Below, piece by piece: positions 25,203 to 36,839 of a DNA stretch of 64,000 nucleotides (position 1 is the stretch's first letter; each line of letters opens with the position of its first letter). The notes under the pieces are model-generated. The model saw nothing but the letters and a program-made list of their open reading frames with translations. It did no database searches and was not told where the DNA came from. Source of the DNA: Liquidambar formosana (taxonomy: Eukaryota; Streptophyta; Magnoliopsida; Saxifragales; Altingiaceae); assembly GCA_039720395.1 (NCBI GenBank), contig CM077832.1:16124060-16188059 (forward strand), written 5' to 3'. Both the position numbers and the translations under genes were made by a program.

Positions 25203-25361
25203 AGGGGATTTACATATAGGTCAGGCTACGGGCAAACAATTACAGTTCAATACAAATTATTATAACTTACTAGTAAATGACTATTAACTTAACTAAGAAT
25301 GACTAATAATTTGTGTCGAACTGTAATTGTTTGCTCGTAGCCGGACTTATCTGTAATTCAC
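25203..25361. mobile_element. Small MITE with about 55 bp TIRs
   Basis: The left half (ggggatttacatataggt...) and the right half (reverse complement gggtgaattacagataagt...) pair for about 55 bp, including the shared core gcaaacaattacagtt. The flanks aattttaaa and atttttaaa are a 9 bp duplication with one mismatch, which fits a MULE-type MITE. It would fold into a long hairpin. A right-half copy is at 21097-21170. Confidence 0.65.
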
Positions 25362-25499
25362 CCATTTTTAAATGTTATATTTACACATCAAGAACTTTGA
25401 TCAAAGACATCAACTTAGTGGAAAAGTATGACTTTAGATGTAAAATGACCAAAATACCCCTAAGAGTAATAGTGACATAACAAAATTCTATCACAAAAT

Positions 25500-26510
25500 C
25501 TTTTTCTTACAACGGCTTTTTAAAGACATTGTAAAAGCGTGGAAAATATTTTGCAATGATCACTTGAAGTCATTGCAAATAATTTGGTGCTAATTTTGGG
25601 AGTCAAAGTTTTCTTGAAGATGACAAGTAATAGTGATGGCTTCAAAAAGGTCATCGCAAAACTACTCTTTTTATGACGACTTCTTGAAGCCGTCATAAAA
25701 AACTCAAAGACCTTTTGTAACGACTACTAAAAGTCATTGCAAATAATTTGGCAAAAACTTTGGGTGTCAAAATTTTCATAATGGTGACAAGTATTAGTGA
25801 TAGCTTCGAAAACGTCATCGCAAGAGTTCTCTTTTTATGACGACTTCTTGAAACTGTTATAAAAAGTCAAAAACATTTTGCAACGACTACTAAAAGTCAT
25901 TGTAAATAATTTGGCACTAAAATTTGGCGCCAAATTTTTCGTATTGGTGACGAGTAATAGTGACAGCTTCATCAAGGTGGTCGCAACATCCTTCACATTT
26001 TGCAATGACCACTAAAAGTCGTTATAAATAATTTGCCACCAAAAGTTGGCTCTAAATTTTTCATATTGGTGACGAGTAATAGTGACGACTTCATCAAGGT
26101 GGTTTCAAAATCTTTCACGTTTTGCGATGACCACTAAAAGTCGTCGTAAATAATTTGGTGCCAAAAATTGACACCAAATTTTTCGTATTGGTGACGAGTA
26201 ATAGTGACAGTTTCAAAAAAGTGGTCACAAATGCCTTCACCTTTTGCGATGACCATTAAAAATCGTCGTAAATAAGTTGGCGCCAATTATTAGCGCCAAA
26301 ATTTTCGTATTTGCGATGAGTAATAGTGACAGCTTAAAAAAGCTGGTCGCAAAAGCCTTCGTTAATGACGACTTTTTGAATTCGTCATAAAAAAGGCATA
26401 AACAAATTGATATTGAAGACGGCTTTTAGCTATTGTCACAAAAGTGGTTGCAAAAACCGTTTTTCGTGACCACTTTTAGTTGTCGTCGTAAACAAGTCAT
26501 CACAAAAAGC
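25500..26510. repeat. CACTA subterminal array with two periodicities
   Basis: The repeat anchor tgYRAYGAYYACT occurs at 25552, 25716, 25879, 26001, 26123 and 26245. The spacing is 164 and 163 bp for the first two units and then exactly 122 bp for three. Each unit contains a gtcgtcgtaaataatttgg block, a gtgacgagtaatagtgac block and a ggtcgcaaa block. Such subterminal repeats are transposase or TNPA binding regions in known CACTA elements. The shorter units differ from the longer by loss of a gacgacttcttgaa block. Confidence 0.85.
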
Positions 26511-26543
26511 TTTTTTTTTTTCTTTTTTTTTTTTTTGGTAGTG

Positions 26544-26705
26544 AGCCATTCTTCTTGGTTTGGGAAGGAATTGTTATTCCCTCAAAGGAGGGAATAGATC
26601 CCTACAAAGAAATGGCCATTCCATTCCCTTGTGCAATCACTCACTTACTTTTTTTTTGGGGAATGGAATCACCATTCCATTCCCCTTCTCATTCCCTCCT
26701 AACAA
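26544..26705. mobile_element. MITE remnant cut by the CACTA element
   Basis: The right end, cattccctcctaacaaacatag, and the internal gggaatagatccctacaaag block match the MITE at about 49846-50158 (same order: ggaaggaa, ggaatagactcctacaaag, cattccctcgtaacaaacata). Only the right half is present here; it begins exactly at the CACTA right terminus, so the CACTA element inserted into this MITE. Confidence 0.6.
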
Positions 26706-26772
26706 ACATAGCCCAATAGATTCTTGCAAATCCATATGTTGGGTGTGTGAGTTAGGTTGCATGACTAGATGT

Positions 26773-29763
26773 GTGATACTTATCCAAAAAAAAAGAGACC
26801 ATATTGTGAACCCACGAAAAAGCGCGGCGCCCACAAGGGTTTGGCAAAAAATACAGAGGGGTTTAAAAGACAACAAACAAAAAGGAGTCGCCACCTCATT
26901 TCTTAGGGAAAAGAGGAAAACCATAAAAATGTTTTATTTTCAAAACCACATGACTCCATTAAAGGAAAAGCAAAGTCTTTGAAACCAGAAAATTGGATTC
27001 GAGGGCTAAGTTACGATGTGGGAAGGTTCTGGGCAAAGCCCATAGGCACCCACATCGCCCGAGTTGGTCTCTTAATTTAATTGGGCTAATTTAATATCTT
27101 TTTCACTCAAATATCATCATATATCATCACAAGGCAGCATGCATAACATATATTCCATCCATCCATCTCATCCATGCATAATCAAACAAATAAAACAAAA
27201 CATAAAAATAAGAAAAGAGAAAAAAAAACCTAGGATACTTGGATCCTAGAACGGACTTAAGCCTCAAAAAGAGCGCCTACGTACCATGCAGCGAAATACA
27301 TGGATCAAAGTCCATGTAGTTCGAAAAGAATGGGGTTAAATCCTAATAGAGAGTTATGGTAAACCTTAGGTTTCCTTCCATTACGGCTTTCAAAGACAAA
27401 TGATTCTCAATTACAATTTAATAAAAGATATAAACTCTCTTTTTGAGAAAGGGGTGGAAAGAACTCTAAGATTTACCATATCCCTCTATTAGAGAATAAC
27501 CCTAGGAGGGAGAAGAGAAAAGAAAGTAAAGAAAAGTGAATTAGGGCACTTCATACCCTGCTTACCAGAGCGCAATAGCTCCAAGCATTAGCAATTTCAA
27601 GCAATAGCAGCCCTATTTGCAATAGGACAATTATTGTACCTGTTTGCACCCTTACAAGTGCGCAAAACCATGCAAGAAGAACAATATGCTAATCTGGACA
27701 GAATCATGACAAGGCCTAAAATCATCCATTTATCATGCAAACAACAAGAATAATGAATAACTAAGAACCCTAACTCAATCCTACATGCAATGACCTGACT
27801 AACATGCATAAAAAACCTACCAAAGACACACTAACAATCATGAGAGACTCCCACAATATCAATAAACATGATAACTAAGCCTATTCTTACCAAAAGATGA
27901 TATTTTATGTAAAATATGAAAACAGGCCTTCCTACGGTGAGCTTTCTTAAGCAAAACTATCCTAAGATAATTTCACGTAAAAAAGTCACTATGGGGAGGT
28001 GCAATCATCATATCTTACGTAAAATATATATATTAGAACACCATAGAAGTGATTTCATGCTTAAACACATCACAGAAAGCTCTCATGCAAAATCCTACTT
28101 AACAAAGGGAATAATTATCCTTAGAAAAGGATAACATCTCCAAAAACCCTATAAAATCCACTACATGAATGCAAACCTAGCATGATTCAACTATATGCAA
28201 CATATATAGAATGACTATGATGAGAAACTACTCACAGAGTTAAGCTAAACATGTTGTATGAAACTTGTGTGATTTTAGGGTTATCGAAACCCTAATCTCA
28301 CAACTATGCATAAAAACCTATGAAAAGACTCTAACACATGCTCAAATCATCATGAATATCATTCATATCATGTATATTAACTACCAGGAGTATCAACTCA
28401 TGACAATTATCATAGCAACCTAAACATGTGAACTATGCATGATTTAAGAGGATAGAAGAGATAATATTTTCAAAACCTTAGTAAACGAGGGATTATCAAG
28501 CATATAAAGCCATAAATCATCTCAAAATCATTTATAACACATCATAAAAGCATTGAATTCAATCCATAAGAAGAGCTATTACATGCACTAGAACTATCCT
28601 AAAGAAAGGGGGAGAAGATGAAGGAGGAAAGTCTAATTTCAGCAATTGAAAGTGTGTTTGCCTCTTGTAGAACCTCCCTTGCCTTCAAAGTCCTTGTTCT
28701 CTTGCTTGCTTAGGGTTGAAAAGCCTTCTCTTGATGTCCTTCTAGCTCTCCAAACTCGTAGCTTCCTCACCCTCTAAGTATAAAGTGCAATTAACCTCCC
28801 CTCATGTGCTGAATATCATGTCCTTTATATAGAGAACTGACCCCATGAACCAATGGCTAAGATTAATTCATTAAATAATGATCCTAGGGCTATTAGAGAC
28901 TCTCTTAGTGTTCAAACAACTCAAACTTACACAATCCTAAGAGAAAACAAGTTGTAATGGCAAAGGAAACCGCCAAAAGAGGAAGAGAGAGTAAGAATTT
29001 TAGTTGAAGACGGAGTCTCTCGGGTGGCCATCTGGCTCCGGACGGTTACCCGAGGGTTCTCTCTAGTCCGCTCCGGTTTTGACTTCTAATTGCTTCAGGA
29101 GTCTTTCAGGGGTCAAATTAAGTATGATTTTGACGAAATAAAAGCCAAAACGACTGTGTTTCGAAGGGAAACACATTTTTAAGCATTTTAGGACAAAAAT
29201 CCTTAACCATGGGTGCATGGTTAGGTTTTACAAAGGTGGTTAACCATAGTGCCTCACCGTCGCTAAGCTGGGTTTGTACACAAGGTCGAACTAAATGCTT
29301 TCCCAATCGAAATTCAATCTTTCTAAATATACCTAGGACGTAAATAAGGCCCAATTGAAGCTAAATGAGAGAAAATTGAGTGGGTCTTGTGAGTCAATTT
29401 GAGCAAACCAAGAAAGGGTCTTTTAGCCAACCCAAACCACTGTGAGCCGAGTTGATCTTAAACCATCAGTTCATGAAATTGAACCTATATATAGACTCTA
29501 TGTAACCATATGAACTCGAAGGAATGACTCGAGATTCATTTTAAGGTCAAATGGAAAATATACGGCTTAAAAGACGATTATGCCCTTAAAGTCACAAAAG
29601 TTCTTATTGACTATCGAGATGAACTCCAAATCACTTCAAAATTCATACACATGATATTCAATGCCATAGAAACTCAATGAAAAAGACTAGACTCGAAAAG
29701 GACTCAAAATCCTACATGAAATGATATGTCCTAACTAAGGTGACAAAAATGGGGTGTGACACA
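26773..29763 (-). mobile_element. Non-coding LTR-retrotransposon-type remnant
   Basis: Read on the minus strand the unit would begin tgtcacaccccatttttg (from 29763) and end gataagtatcaca (26773), giving TG...CA ends. It includes features common in plant LTR regions: a ggagtcgccacct motif at 26885 and an imperfect hairpin of gatgtgggaaggt against aggcacccacatc at 27016-27056. No gag or pol frame is present and I found no clear 5 bp target duplication. It could be a long solo LTR or a large retrotransposon derivative. Confidence 0.45.
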
Positions 29764-30245
29764 TATGTATGGTTCGAGTCTCTACACTATTCTGTGATAT
29801 ATATATATATATTCTCAGTTGATGTCTTTTGAGAAAATTTTGAGTTTTAGTTTTACGTTTTGTTTGGTTGCCAAACAAAAAGGCAGGAAAATAAATCCAA
29901 AAAAAAGTTGGAGGGATTTTTTATTTTATGGGATCTAAGAAACAAAAGAGACCTCTCTTTTTTATATTCTGTGAGTTTTCAATGTAATCTTTCATGAGCT
30001 TCTTCATATCTTTTGCCTTATGGGAAAATGGGGGAACCACTACTAAGCATACACGAAGGAGAAGCGGTACCAGGACCATGGCTACACGAAATGGAAATAG
30101 AGGAATGAGAACCAAGCAGTAAAGAAGAAGAAGGGAACCAAGCAGTGATGCTTCTTTATATTGTTGGATAGTGATGAATCATTCTCTTCAACAAAGGCGA
30201 AAAATAGAAGGACGTAAATTAAATGGTGTTTCATGTATTTTTTAG
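29764..30245. other. Unassigned stretch
   Basis: It contains a short (AT)n run near 29797-29810 and purine-rich sequence at 30020-30140. It directly precedes the DUF247 pseudogene and might hold its decayed 5' end, but I cannot support an exon. Confidence 0.3.
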
Positions 30246-31404
30246 TTTCCGAAACGTCTTAAGGAAGCTCATCCCAAGGCACATGAGCCGAAGATGGTCT
30301 CAATTGGTCCTTATCGTAGAGGCAAAGCACATCTTCTTGAATTTGAGGATTACAAGTGGTTCTTCCTGGAGAAGGAAATTTCTCTAACACAGGAGTTCAA
30401 AGGAAATTTCTCGAACTCGGATACCATCGCAATGAGTAGTTAGACTTCATCCAAATGATGATATTGGATGGGTTGTTCATCATTGATTTCTTTTGTCAAA
30501 TTTGTGATAGTGTTGCTAATGATTCTATAATCATCAACCCCCAGTTATCCCTATTTTGATGACAGATCTCAAAATAGAGAACCAACTGCCGTTCTTCATC
30601 CTTGTCAAGTTTGCTTCCATTACAACGGCTAGCTTAGGTGGTGGAAATATACAATCTATATATGAACTCGTAGTAGATGTTTTTCGTCAATTCATTCTAA
30701 TACCCAAAGAACTTTCGTATATGTGCTTTGGTGCAAGACATCTTCTAGAGTTTTTTTATTTGAATGCAATTCCTAGAGATTGAGTACTGGCAGAAATTGA
30801 GGAATATAAGCCTTCACATTACACTGTGAAGAGTGTTAGGGAGTTGCAACTGTCGGGTCTCAAATTTAAGAAAAATTACAGTGATACTTTCTTAGATATT
30901 ACTTTCCGATATGAGACACTACTCATATCCCCTTGACCTTGAACTGTTTCACAAGCATTGCACTAGTCAACTTTGTTGCTTGCGAACAACAATTTAGAGG
31001 AGATGGATGTTTTAAATGTTTCACCGACTATGTTATCTTGATGAACTTTTAATAACTCAATCGAAGGATATTTCCTTTCTTTCTTCTGATGGTATTATCT
31101 TGAATTTTTCACCAAATGATCAATCTTTTGTGAAGCTCTTCGATAATCTTGCTAAAAATTCTTCATTTAGAAGGCATTTACTGTGGATCTTGGGCATATC
31201 TGTGGTGTACCTATTTTACAAGCCCATTGTCATCTGTGTCGATTTGGAGTGGTATGACCATGTTATTCCTCGCTTCATTACAGACAATGGCTACAATTGT
31301 GCCTTTCACGATCGAATATAAGCCTCCAATAGTCATGAACATCAGTGTTGCTTTGGCTCTTGCTATTCCTCGTTATGTTGTTATTTGGTCGGTTTGGGGG
31401 AACT
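30246..31404 (+). pseudogene. DUF247 (UPF0481) family pseudogene
   Basis: Family blocks occur in order on the plus strand. FPKRLKEAHPKAHEPKMVSI and GPYRRGKAHLLEFEDYKWFF start at 30246. FIQMMILDGLFIIDFF lies near 30450. LKIENQLPFFILVKF and the helix to FYLNAIPRD lie at 30556-30780. SHYTVKSVRELQLSGLKFK lies near 30810 and DNLAKNS near 31140. The C-terminal membrane part YFTSPLSSVSIW...LQTMATI (31200-31300) is in another frame. In-frame stops are at about 30437 and 30781, with one or more frameshifts. Plant DUF247 proteins are plasma-membrane proteins of about 400-500 residues; some act in self-incompatibility. Confidence 0.85.
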
Positions 31405-33640
31405 AAGTTTTCAGTTCGATTAACAAATCTATATCCTCAATTTGGCGATTTGTGTCTTGCTGCATTCCTTTGGGGCTACTTGGTTCTTTCTAGGCAGGTA
31501 TGTTTCTGTACTATCATGCCTACTATTTGTTATCCTTGTTTTTTGTCCCTTGAAGACCCCATATTCAAGCTAAAGCTTCACATATTAACTTGGTAGGCTG
31601 AATAATTATCATGTTTGATTTCATGGAAAGTTTGTTTTGCTCTTTTAGCTCTCGAACCTTCACTCAAGAAGAAAAGGTTTCCTAGCTGAATAGTTAGTCC
31701 TCATTTATGGATTTATTCACATAGAACAGCTAGTATTTCAATTAAGAATAAGATTGACTTCCTATGCATAAGGGAATAATATTTGGTGCTAATCTAAATA
31801 TTTTCCTTTTTCTTTCTTTTTTTTCTTTTTTTTTTCTTTTTTTTTTTTTTTTTGTTGGTCCTCACTTACCGTCAAGAGATGAAGATAAACCCTATTATGA
31901 GGTTCTAGCTCCATTAGATTTAAATCATGCTTCATTTTGAATTTGATGTAGTACCAGATTTTTGTTAGGGTATGATCACAAAAGTTTAGAATTTCATTTA
32001 CTATATGCTTATGAACCAGATGATCATTGGAATTTAGTAATAAATAACTCTTAGCTAAAATTTTTAAAAATAATGATAATGGAAACAACATCTAGGTACA
32101 ATGTGAGGCTTTGAAGGAAGTTGAGGGTTTTAATTTTTGCTGGGCTTTGTTTTCACAAGGTTTGCCTTTCACTTTGTGAGCTTGCTTCAGTTTGCTTCTA
32201 CTGGTATAGTAGCTAATAGTGCTTTGTTAGTTGTCTTTGTAGCAGAATGCCACTTTCATAGCTTTCTTGTTTTTCGGGCAGTTTGTTTGGTTGTATTTGC
32301 TTTGTTTTTAGCTTAGGTGATGGACCTGGGGTAGTGCTGTATATGTTCTTGGTTGAGTAATCTCTGTTCTTAGCAGGGAGTGTTTTGAATTTGTACTCTA
32401 CTGAAAGTAAGGGCTTGTATCTTTTGGTATATACTCACTGTTAGGTTTACAACATATTTAGAAACTGTTTTTTGGATTTTTTTTTTTTCCTTCTAAAAAT
32501 TGATGTTTTCGAAGAGCTTCAAAATAATATTCTCATGGTTTTTATTTAATTCTGGTTTTCAATTTTCTGTTTAAGAAGAAAGGAATCATTGAAAAAAATA
32601 TGTTCTTAAAATTTCTTATCCCTTCAGGACTACATGGAAGACCGAAATTTTTTTTTATTTTTTATTTTGAAGGGCCCGGGTATGGAATTGAGAGGAAAAA
32701 TGATGTAAAATCAGTAGAGAGAGAGAGAGAGAGAGAGAAGAATAGAGAGAGAAAGAGAGACACAGAGAAAAAGAAAGAGAATAAGAAGAAGAAAGAGAGC
32801 TGGAGGGAAGGATAGAAACCTTACTTGATTAAGGAGGTTGGAAAAATGAAAAAAAAATAGTTTCTAAATAATATGTCTTGAATAATAAATACTAAAATAT
32901 AAAATAAATCCCTCTTGAGCCTCATAACCCGTGAGAGAGATGACTTGGATTTTTATCTAGTGTGCATGCGCTGACCTACACATGTTGTGTTCTCACCCTT
33001 TTGGAGATTTTAGGTTGACCCAATGGGTCCTACCTTAGACCGTTTGGCTTCTCAGAGTGGGCCCCATCTTGTGGGACCCTCAGTTGACAACTTTGACTAC
33101 CGTTTGATTGAGATTGGTTTTAATTTATTTTTCTATTTTTAAAATTTTTGAAAAATACCATATATTTTCCAAAAGTAAGAGAGAATTTCCAAAAAATAGA
33201 AAAACGGTTTAAAAATTATTGACATTTCAAGGCTCATGTTAGCTAAGTTTACTCCATTTTGACTATATTTGACTTTTGAATAATTTTTTATTTTCCCAGA
33301 GAATACTATAAATTTTGAGAAAACCATAGAAAATTGACAAAAATTATAAAAAGTGTTTTAAAAATTATATTGACCTCATAGGACCTTAATTTGACCTTAG
33401 AGAATTCTTGGATAATTAATTTAACCATACATTATTATTTGATTTGGTTTGAAAATCTTAGAAGTATGTGCATGTGCATTATCATCAAACTCTGTTGGTC
33501 CTTGGGAGGATCCTAGGAAGCATTAGTGTGCATTGGCATTTCGGGTATTGTCGCACGACGTTAGAGTCACTATCACACATTCCTATCGGTTTTGGAGCTC
33601 ATTCATGCATTCTATGTAGATTCGCAAATTGAGGTTGAGG
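31405..33640. other. Unassigned stretch with low-complexity tracts
   Basis: I see no gene. It holds a T-rich tract at 31803-31855, a (GA)n tract at 32714-32815 and AT-rich text around 33120-33360 with repeated aaaaattttgaaaaat-like phrases. The part at 33480-33580 (ggtccttgggaggatcc, cgcacgacgttag) resembles the ends of some plant gypsy LTRs, but no boundary or duplication supports a call. Confidence 0.3.
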
Positions 33641-33644
33641 GTTT

Positions 33645-33750
33645 GCCATGGGTGAAAAGGAATCCATTTCTAAACAACTTTCACCTTTTTTCTTTCCTTT
33701 CCCTCACTCTTTTCTATATCCAAACAGAGCATTGTCATTTCACAATCATT
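33645..33750 (-). mobile_element. MITE fragment, copy 3
   Basis: In reverse complement this reads gtgaaatgacaatgctctgtttggatat followed by gagggaaaggaaagaaaaaagg and tggattcctttt, matching 330-430 and 53050-53155. The right half of the element is absent. Similarity includes about 17 bp outside the left end proposed for the other copies, so the true terminus of the family may lie further out. Confidence 0.5.
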
Positions 33751-33929
33751 TCTTATTATTTAAATTTATTGTACTTAAAAAATAAAAAAATAAAAATGGA
33801 CCTATTTCATCACAGTTTATTGAAAGTATGAGTAACTAGTTAACTCTCACTATGTATTTTCATTATAGGTTATTTAAGTTTATTTGCATTGTAGTAGAAA
33901 AAAGGCATGCTGAGATGCAAGTATATAGT

Positions 33930-34329
33930 ATTAGTCATCCCTAAAATATTTCCTTGTGTGCACGTATCGAAATGGTGCCGCCACCACCAGTTTCTCTCTC
34001 CTACGAGTTGAAGAATAGAACAAAAATTGACGGCATTCGTCGCCAAACGTTTTCAGAGAAGGGAGGGAGTTATCTCTCTGGTTGTCGGTGCCAAGAGTGC
34101 GCGTGGGTAACAAATTGAGACAGACAAAACCTATCGAACAATGAATTACCCAATTAAATTTGTTTAAAAAATGCCATCATTAATATAAAGGGCAATAATG
34201 TCATTTCGCATTACATTATTAATATTGGGTCAACGAAAATCTTGGGTTCCAAATTGACGAAATTTAAACTTGAGGGTACCAAACTTAAACCTACCCTAAA
34301 CTTGGGGGTTAGTTTTCTGCAATTAACCC
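33930..34329. mobile_element. Right end of a MULE-like element
   Basis: Reading inward from 34329, the reverse complement begins gggttaattgcagaaaac followed by taacccccaagtttaggg, the typical style of long plant MULE TIRs. The matching left TIR is not in the nearby sequence, so only one end remains. Interior sequence at 33950-34130 is GC-richer and has a minus-strand open frame of no recognised family. Confidence 0.5.
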
Positions 34330-34591
34330 AAAATTTTATACTCTCATCAATGTTGACATGTGTTACCAAATAAAATAAAATAAAATAAAATTCGCAGCTA
34401 AAATTATTATTTATGTTCACCAAACATTGCTAAATGCATTTTCAAAAATTCATTCTTGAGAAATTAGGGATGAATGACATTTTCATTCTATATTAGATCT
34501 CTAATGATCATATTTGCTCTTGTTATTCAACAACCAAAGGAATATTTCATTAATTTTAATAAAAGTTTAATCCGTGTAGGGTGGTGGTCAG

Positions 34592-34840
34592 CTATTTAAC
34601 AACTGGATGATATGCTAAGTTGGAAAGAAACCCAATTAAAATAACCAAGATCGTGTTTCTTTTGGCTTTACAAGGAGAATCGTCTACTAAGATTGTGTTT
34701 GATTGGTTATACTGAGGATAACGTTTCCATACGTCTTCTAGCACCTTTAAGTACAAGGTACGATGCTTCCTATTTGTCGACTCTGGTATCACATAACGAT
34801 GTTTGGGCTTACAATAAAAATCAAACACGTTGTATTGGAT
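34592..34840 (-). pseudogene. Fragment of an FCP1-homology (NIF-type) phosphatase
   Basis: The minus-strand peptide contains STNRKHRTLYLKVLEDVWKR and YNQSNTILVDDSPCKAKRN. This matches the C-terminal part of plant FCP1/SCP-like (HAD superfamily) phosphatase domains, which read LxDLxKLWEK and NTLLVDDSPYKA. The upstream catalytic DxDxT part is absent, and after KRN the frame departs from the family. It is therefore a single decayed exon. Family members dephosphorylate RNA polymerase II CTD or related targets. Confidence 0.7.
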
Positions 34841-35379
34841 TTAGTTGGGCTCTTTGCCAAGTCTTCAAGTAAGATCTTTTTTTTTCCCCTGCTTTTATGT
34901 AAGGAATATTGTTTTTTATAATTTATTGTAAATAATTATATTGCTAAAATATTGTAAGACAATTTTAAGTTCTTTGAAGCAAGAACATGAAGCCAATAGG
35001 TATCATGGAAACATTGTGAACAACAGCATTCTAGTGTTCAATATTAATCATATCATGTTTCAAAATTTCAATAATCCCTTAGGTGAGTTTTGCTTATTTT
35101 AATTTGATTAAAATGATTGTTTAAAAAAGATGCTAATAATTTATGTCACCATAGCTTTTGACGACATCACCTTGAGGGTGTGTTTGGTTCGCAGAATGGG
35201 AATGTGATGCAAGGGAATGTGCCATTACTTAGGAATGGGAATGTGAGATATGAAACCCATTCCGACGTTTGGTTGGGGGTATGGAAAGCAATATTCCTTC
35301 TACCATTCCTATTCTCATGTTTGGTAAAGTCAGGAAAGTGATGCCCAATATGGATAAAATTCCCACAATACTCTCACAT

Positions 35380-35730
35380 GCCCTTTCCTCAAACACAGAC
35401 AAACCTAGCTTTACTTACCCCAAAAAAAACGAGAAACCCATCTTTGCGGATTGCTTAATCCCTATCCCTCGTCGACGATTGCTTGGGCTGTCGGAAATCC
35501 CACTTTTTCAAACTTCCCAACGATCCCACAATACCCACAGACATGCTGACGATCCGACAATACGCTCACACATGCCCTTTCTCAAAGCAGACAAACCCTA
35601 GCTCCTCTCACTCTTCGTCGACGATCAGGAGGGATTTGAGATTCTCTCTCACTCTCATCGACGATTGCTTGGGCTGTAAACCACCATCTATGTCATCGGA
35701 GATCCCAGGTTTTTAAACTTGCTGACGATC
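35380..35730. repeat. Degenerate tandem repeat in the left arm of the Harbinger element
   Basis: Blocks acatgccctttcctcaaa, cagacaaac and cgacgattgcttgggctgt occur twice (35376-35500 and 35570-35680) at a spacing of about 180-190 bp. The segment precedes the GRF gene and may be part of its leader; a gtatgt splice donor lies at about 35861. Confidence 0.55.
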
Positions 35731-35989
35731 CGACATTCTATCACATCGACGTGGACAATCCTAAGTTATTTCTCCTCGACAATCAGTTGGCTGTAGAAAC
35801 GAACATCTTCCACCGTCGCCATTCAACATCAACATCGATCTTCGCTTGGACTTACCTAGGTATGTGTCCAATCGAAATAATTTGTATTTTATTTTATGAA
35901 TTTAATAAAAAAAAAATGTAATATAAAAGTGTAATAAAACAAAACAAAGGTAATGATGCATTGCAAATACAGTAAAACAAAGTATATTT

Positions 35990-36480
35990 GATGAAAAAGA
36001 TTTACATTCCCTGAAAGATTATGGGTTTTAACTAACACCCATGTTTGTGGAAACAATGAACAATATTTGTGTGCATAAACAATTTGGAATTTTGTAAAGA
36101 AAGAGAACGCATCAGGTGTTGGGCATAATTTGAAAACTTAATTGAGGAAAATGAAGCAAATGCTCGCACATAAACACAATATATAGTGAATACCAGTTAA
36201 TAACATTGAACTCAACCTCTACCTATAATGTTTGCATAAATTGATTTATTGTTTAGATTACGTTTTATGCAAATGTTTGAATAAGTTTGAGTTGGAACTG
36301 ATATTAATTGTTTAATGTGGGAGTTTCATGTACTATGTGTTACTAACCAAGATGATTTGAGAATCCATGACTTCGATTAGGATTCTTGTTGTACAATTTC
36401 ATTTATACTTGATGAAAATTTGATACATTCCATGAACGATTATGGGTTTTAACTGAAACCCATGTTGCTGCAAACATGTT
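35990..36480. repeat. Direct repeat pair in the leader intron
   Basis: A block of about 65 bp, containing tacattcc and gattatgggttttaact followed by acccatgtt, occurs at about 35992-36056 and again at about 36410-36475 with several differences. The surrounding AT-rich sequence (35870-36819) behaves like an intron between a leader exon and the GRF coding exon, whose acceptor ttattgtag ends at 36820. Confidence 0.5.
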
Positions 36481-36839
36481 TGGGGAATGACTTATTCGTT
36501 ACGCCTTCGGGTGTGTTTGGAAGCAATGCTGGATAATGACTTATAATCAAGTTTACACCTTTATTTTTTCCTTTTTTCCTTCTAGATGTAATGATATTTG
36601 TGAAATATGCCAATAGAAATTAGTGCCAATTAGAATTATTTCTTTCTTGAAGTTGTAAAAACAAAATACCCTTGAAAGATTTCAGTCAAATAATAGGGTG
36701 AGTTAAATGAGGAGCAAACTAAAGCAAAACCAATGTATACCATATTAAATTGATGAAAGTTGAGTTTTTAAGTAATATGTCATTATAACTAGTTCATATC
36801 TTTGTTTAAGTTTATTGTAGGTGGACAACTATAGTACGA

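Larger units (their letters stand above)
15014..26543 (-). mobile_element. CACTA (En/Spm, TNP2-type) element, left end missing
   Basis: The right terminus is ...tttggtagtg at 26543, the inverted form of cactacca. A dense subterminal array occupies 25500-26510. All CACTA genes point leftward: a TNP2-like transposase (17261-20941) and then a TNPA-like gene (15014-16903). The left terminus cacta is not where expected: the TNPA-like sequence runs straight into the right end of another CACTA arm at 15013. The right end cuts into a MITE (26544-26705) whose other half was not found. Multiple stops make it non-functional. Confidence 0.85.

Noticed and set aside
32600..32815. Open frame of 71 codons rich in Arg, Glu and Lys
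   Set aside because: It is the translation of a (GA)n microsatellite and flanking purine tract.
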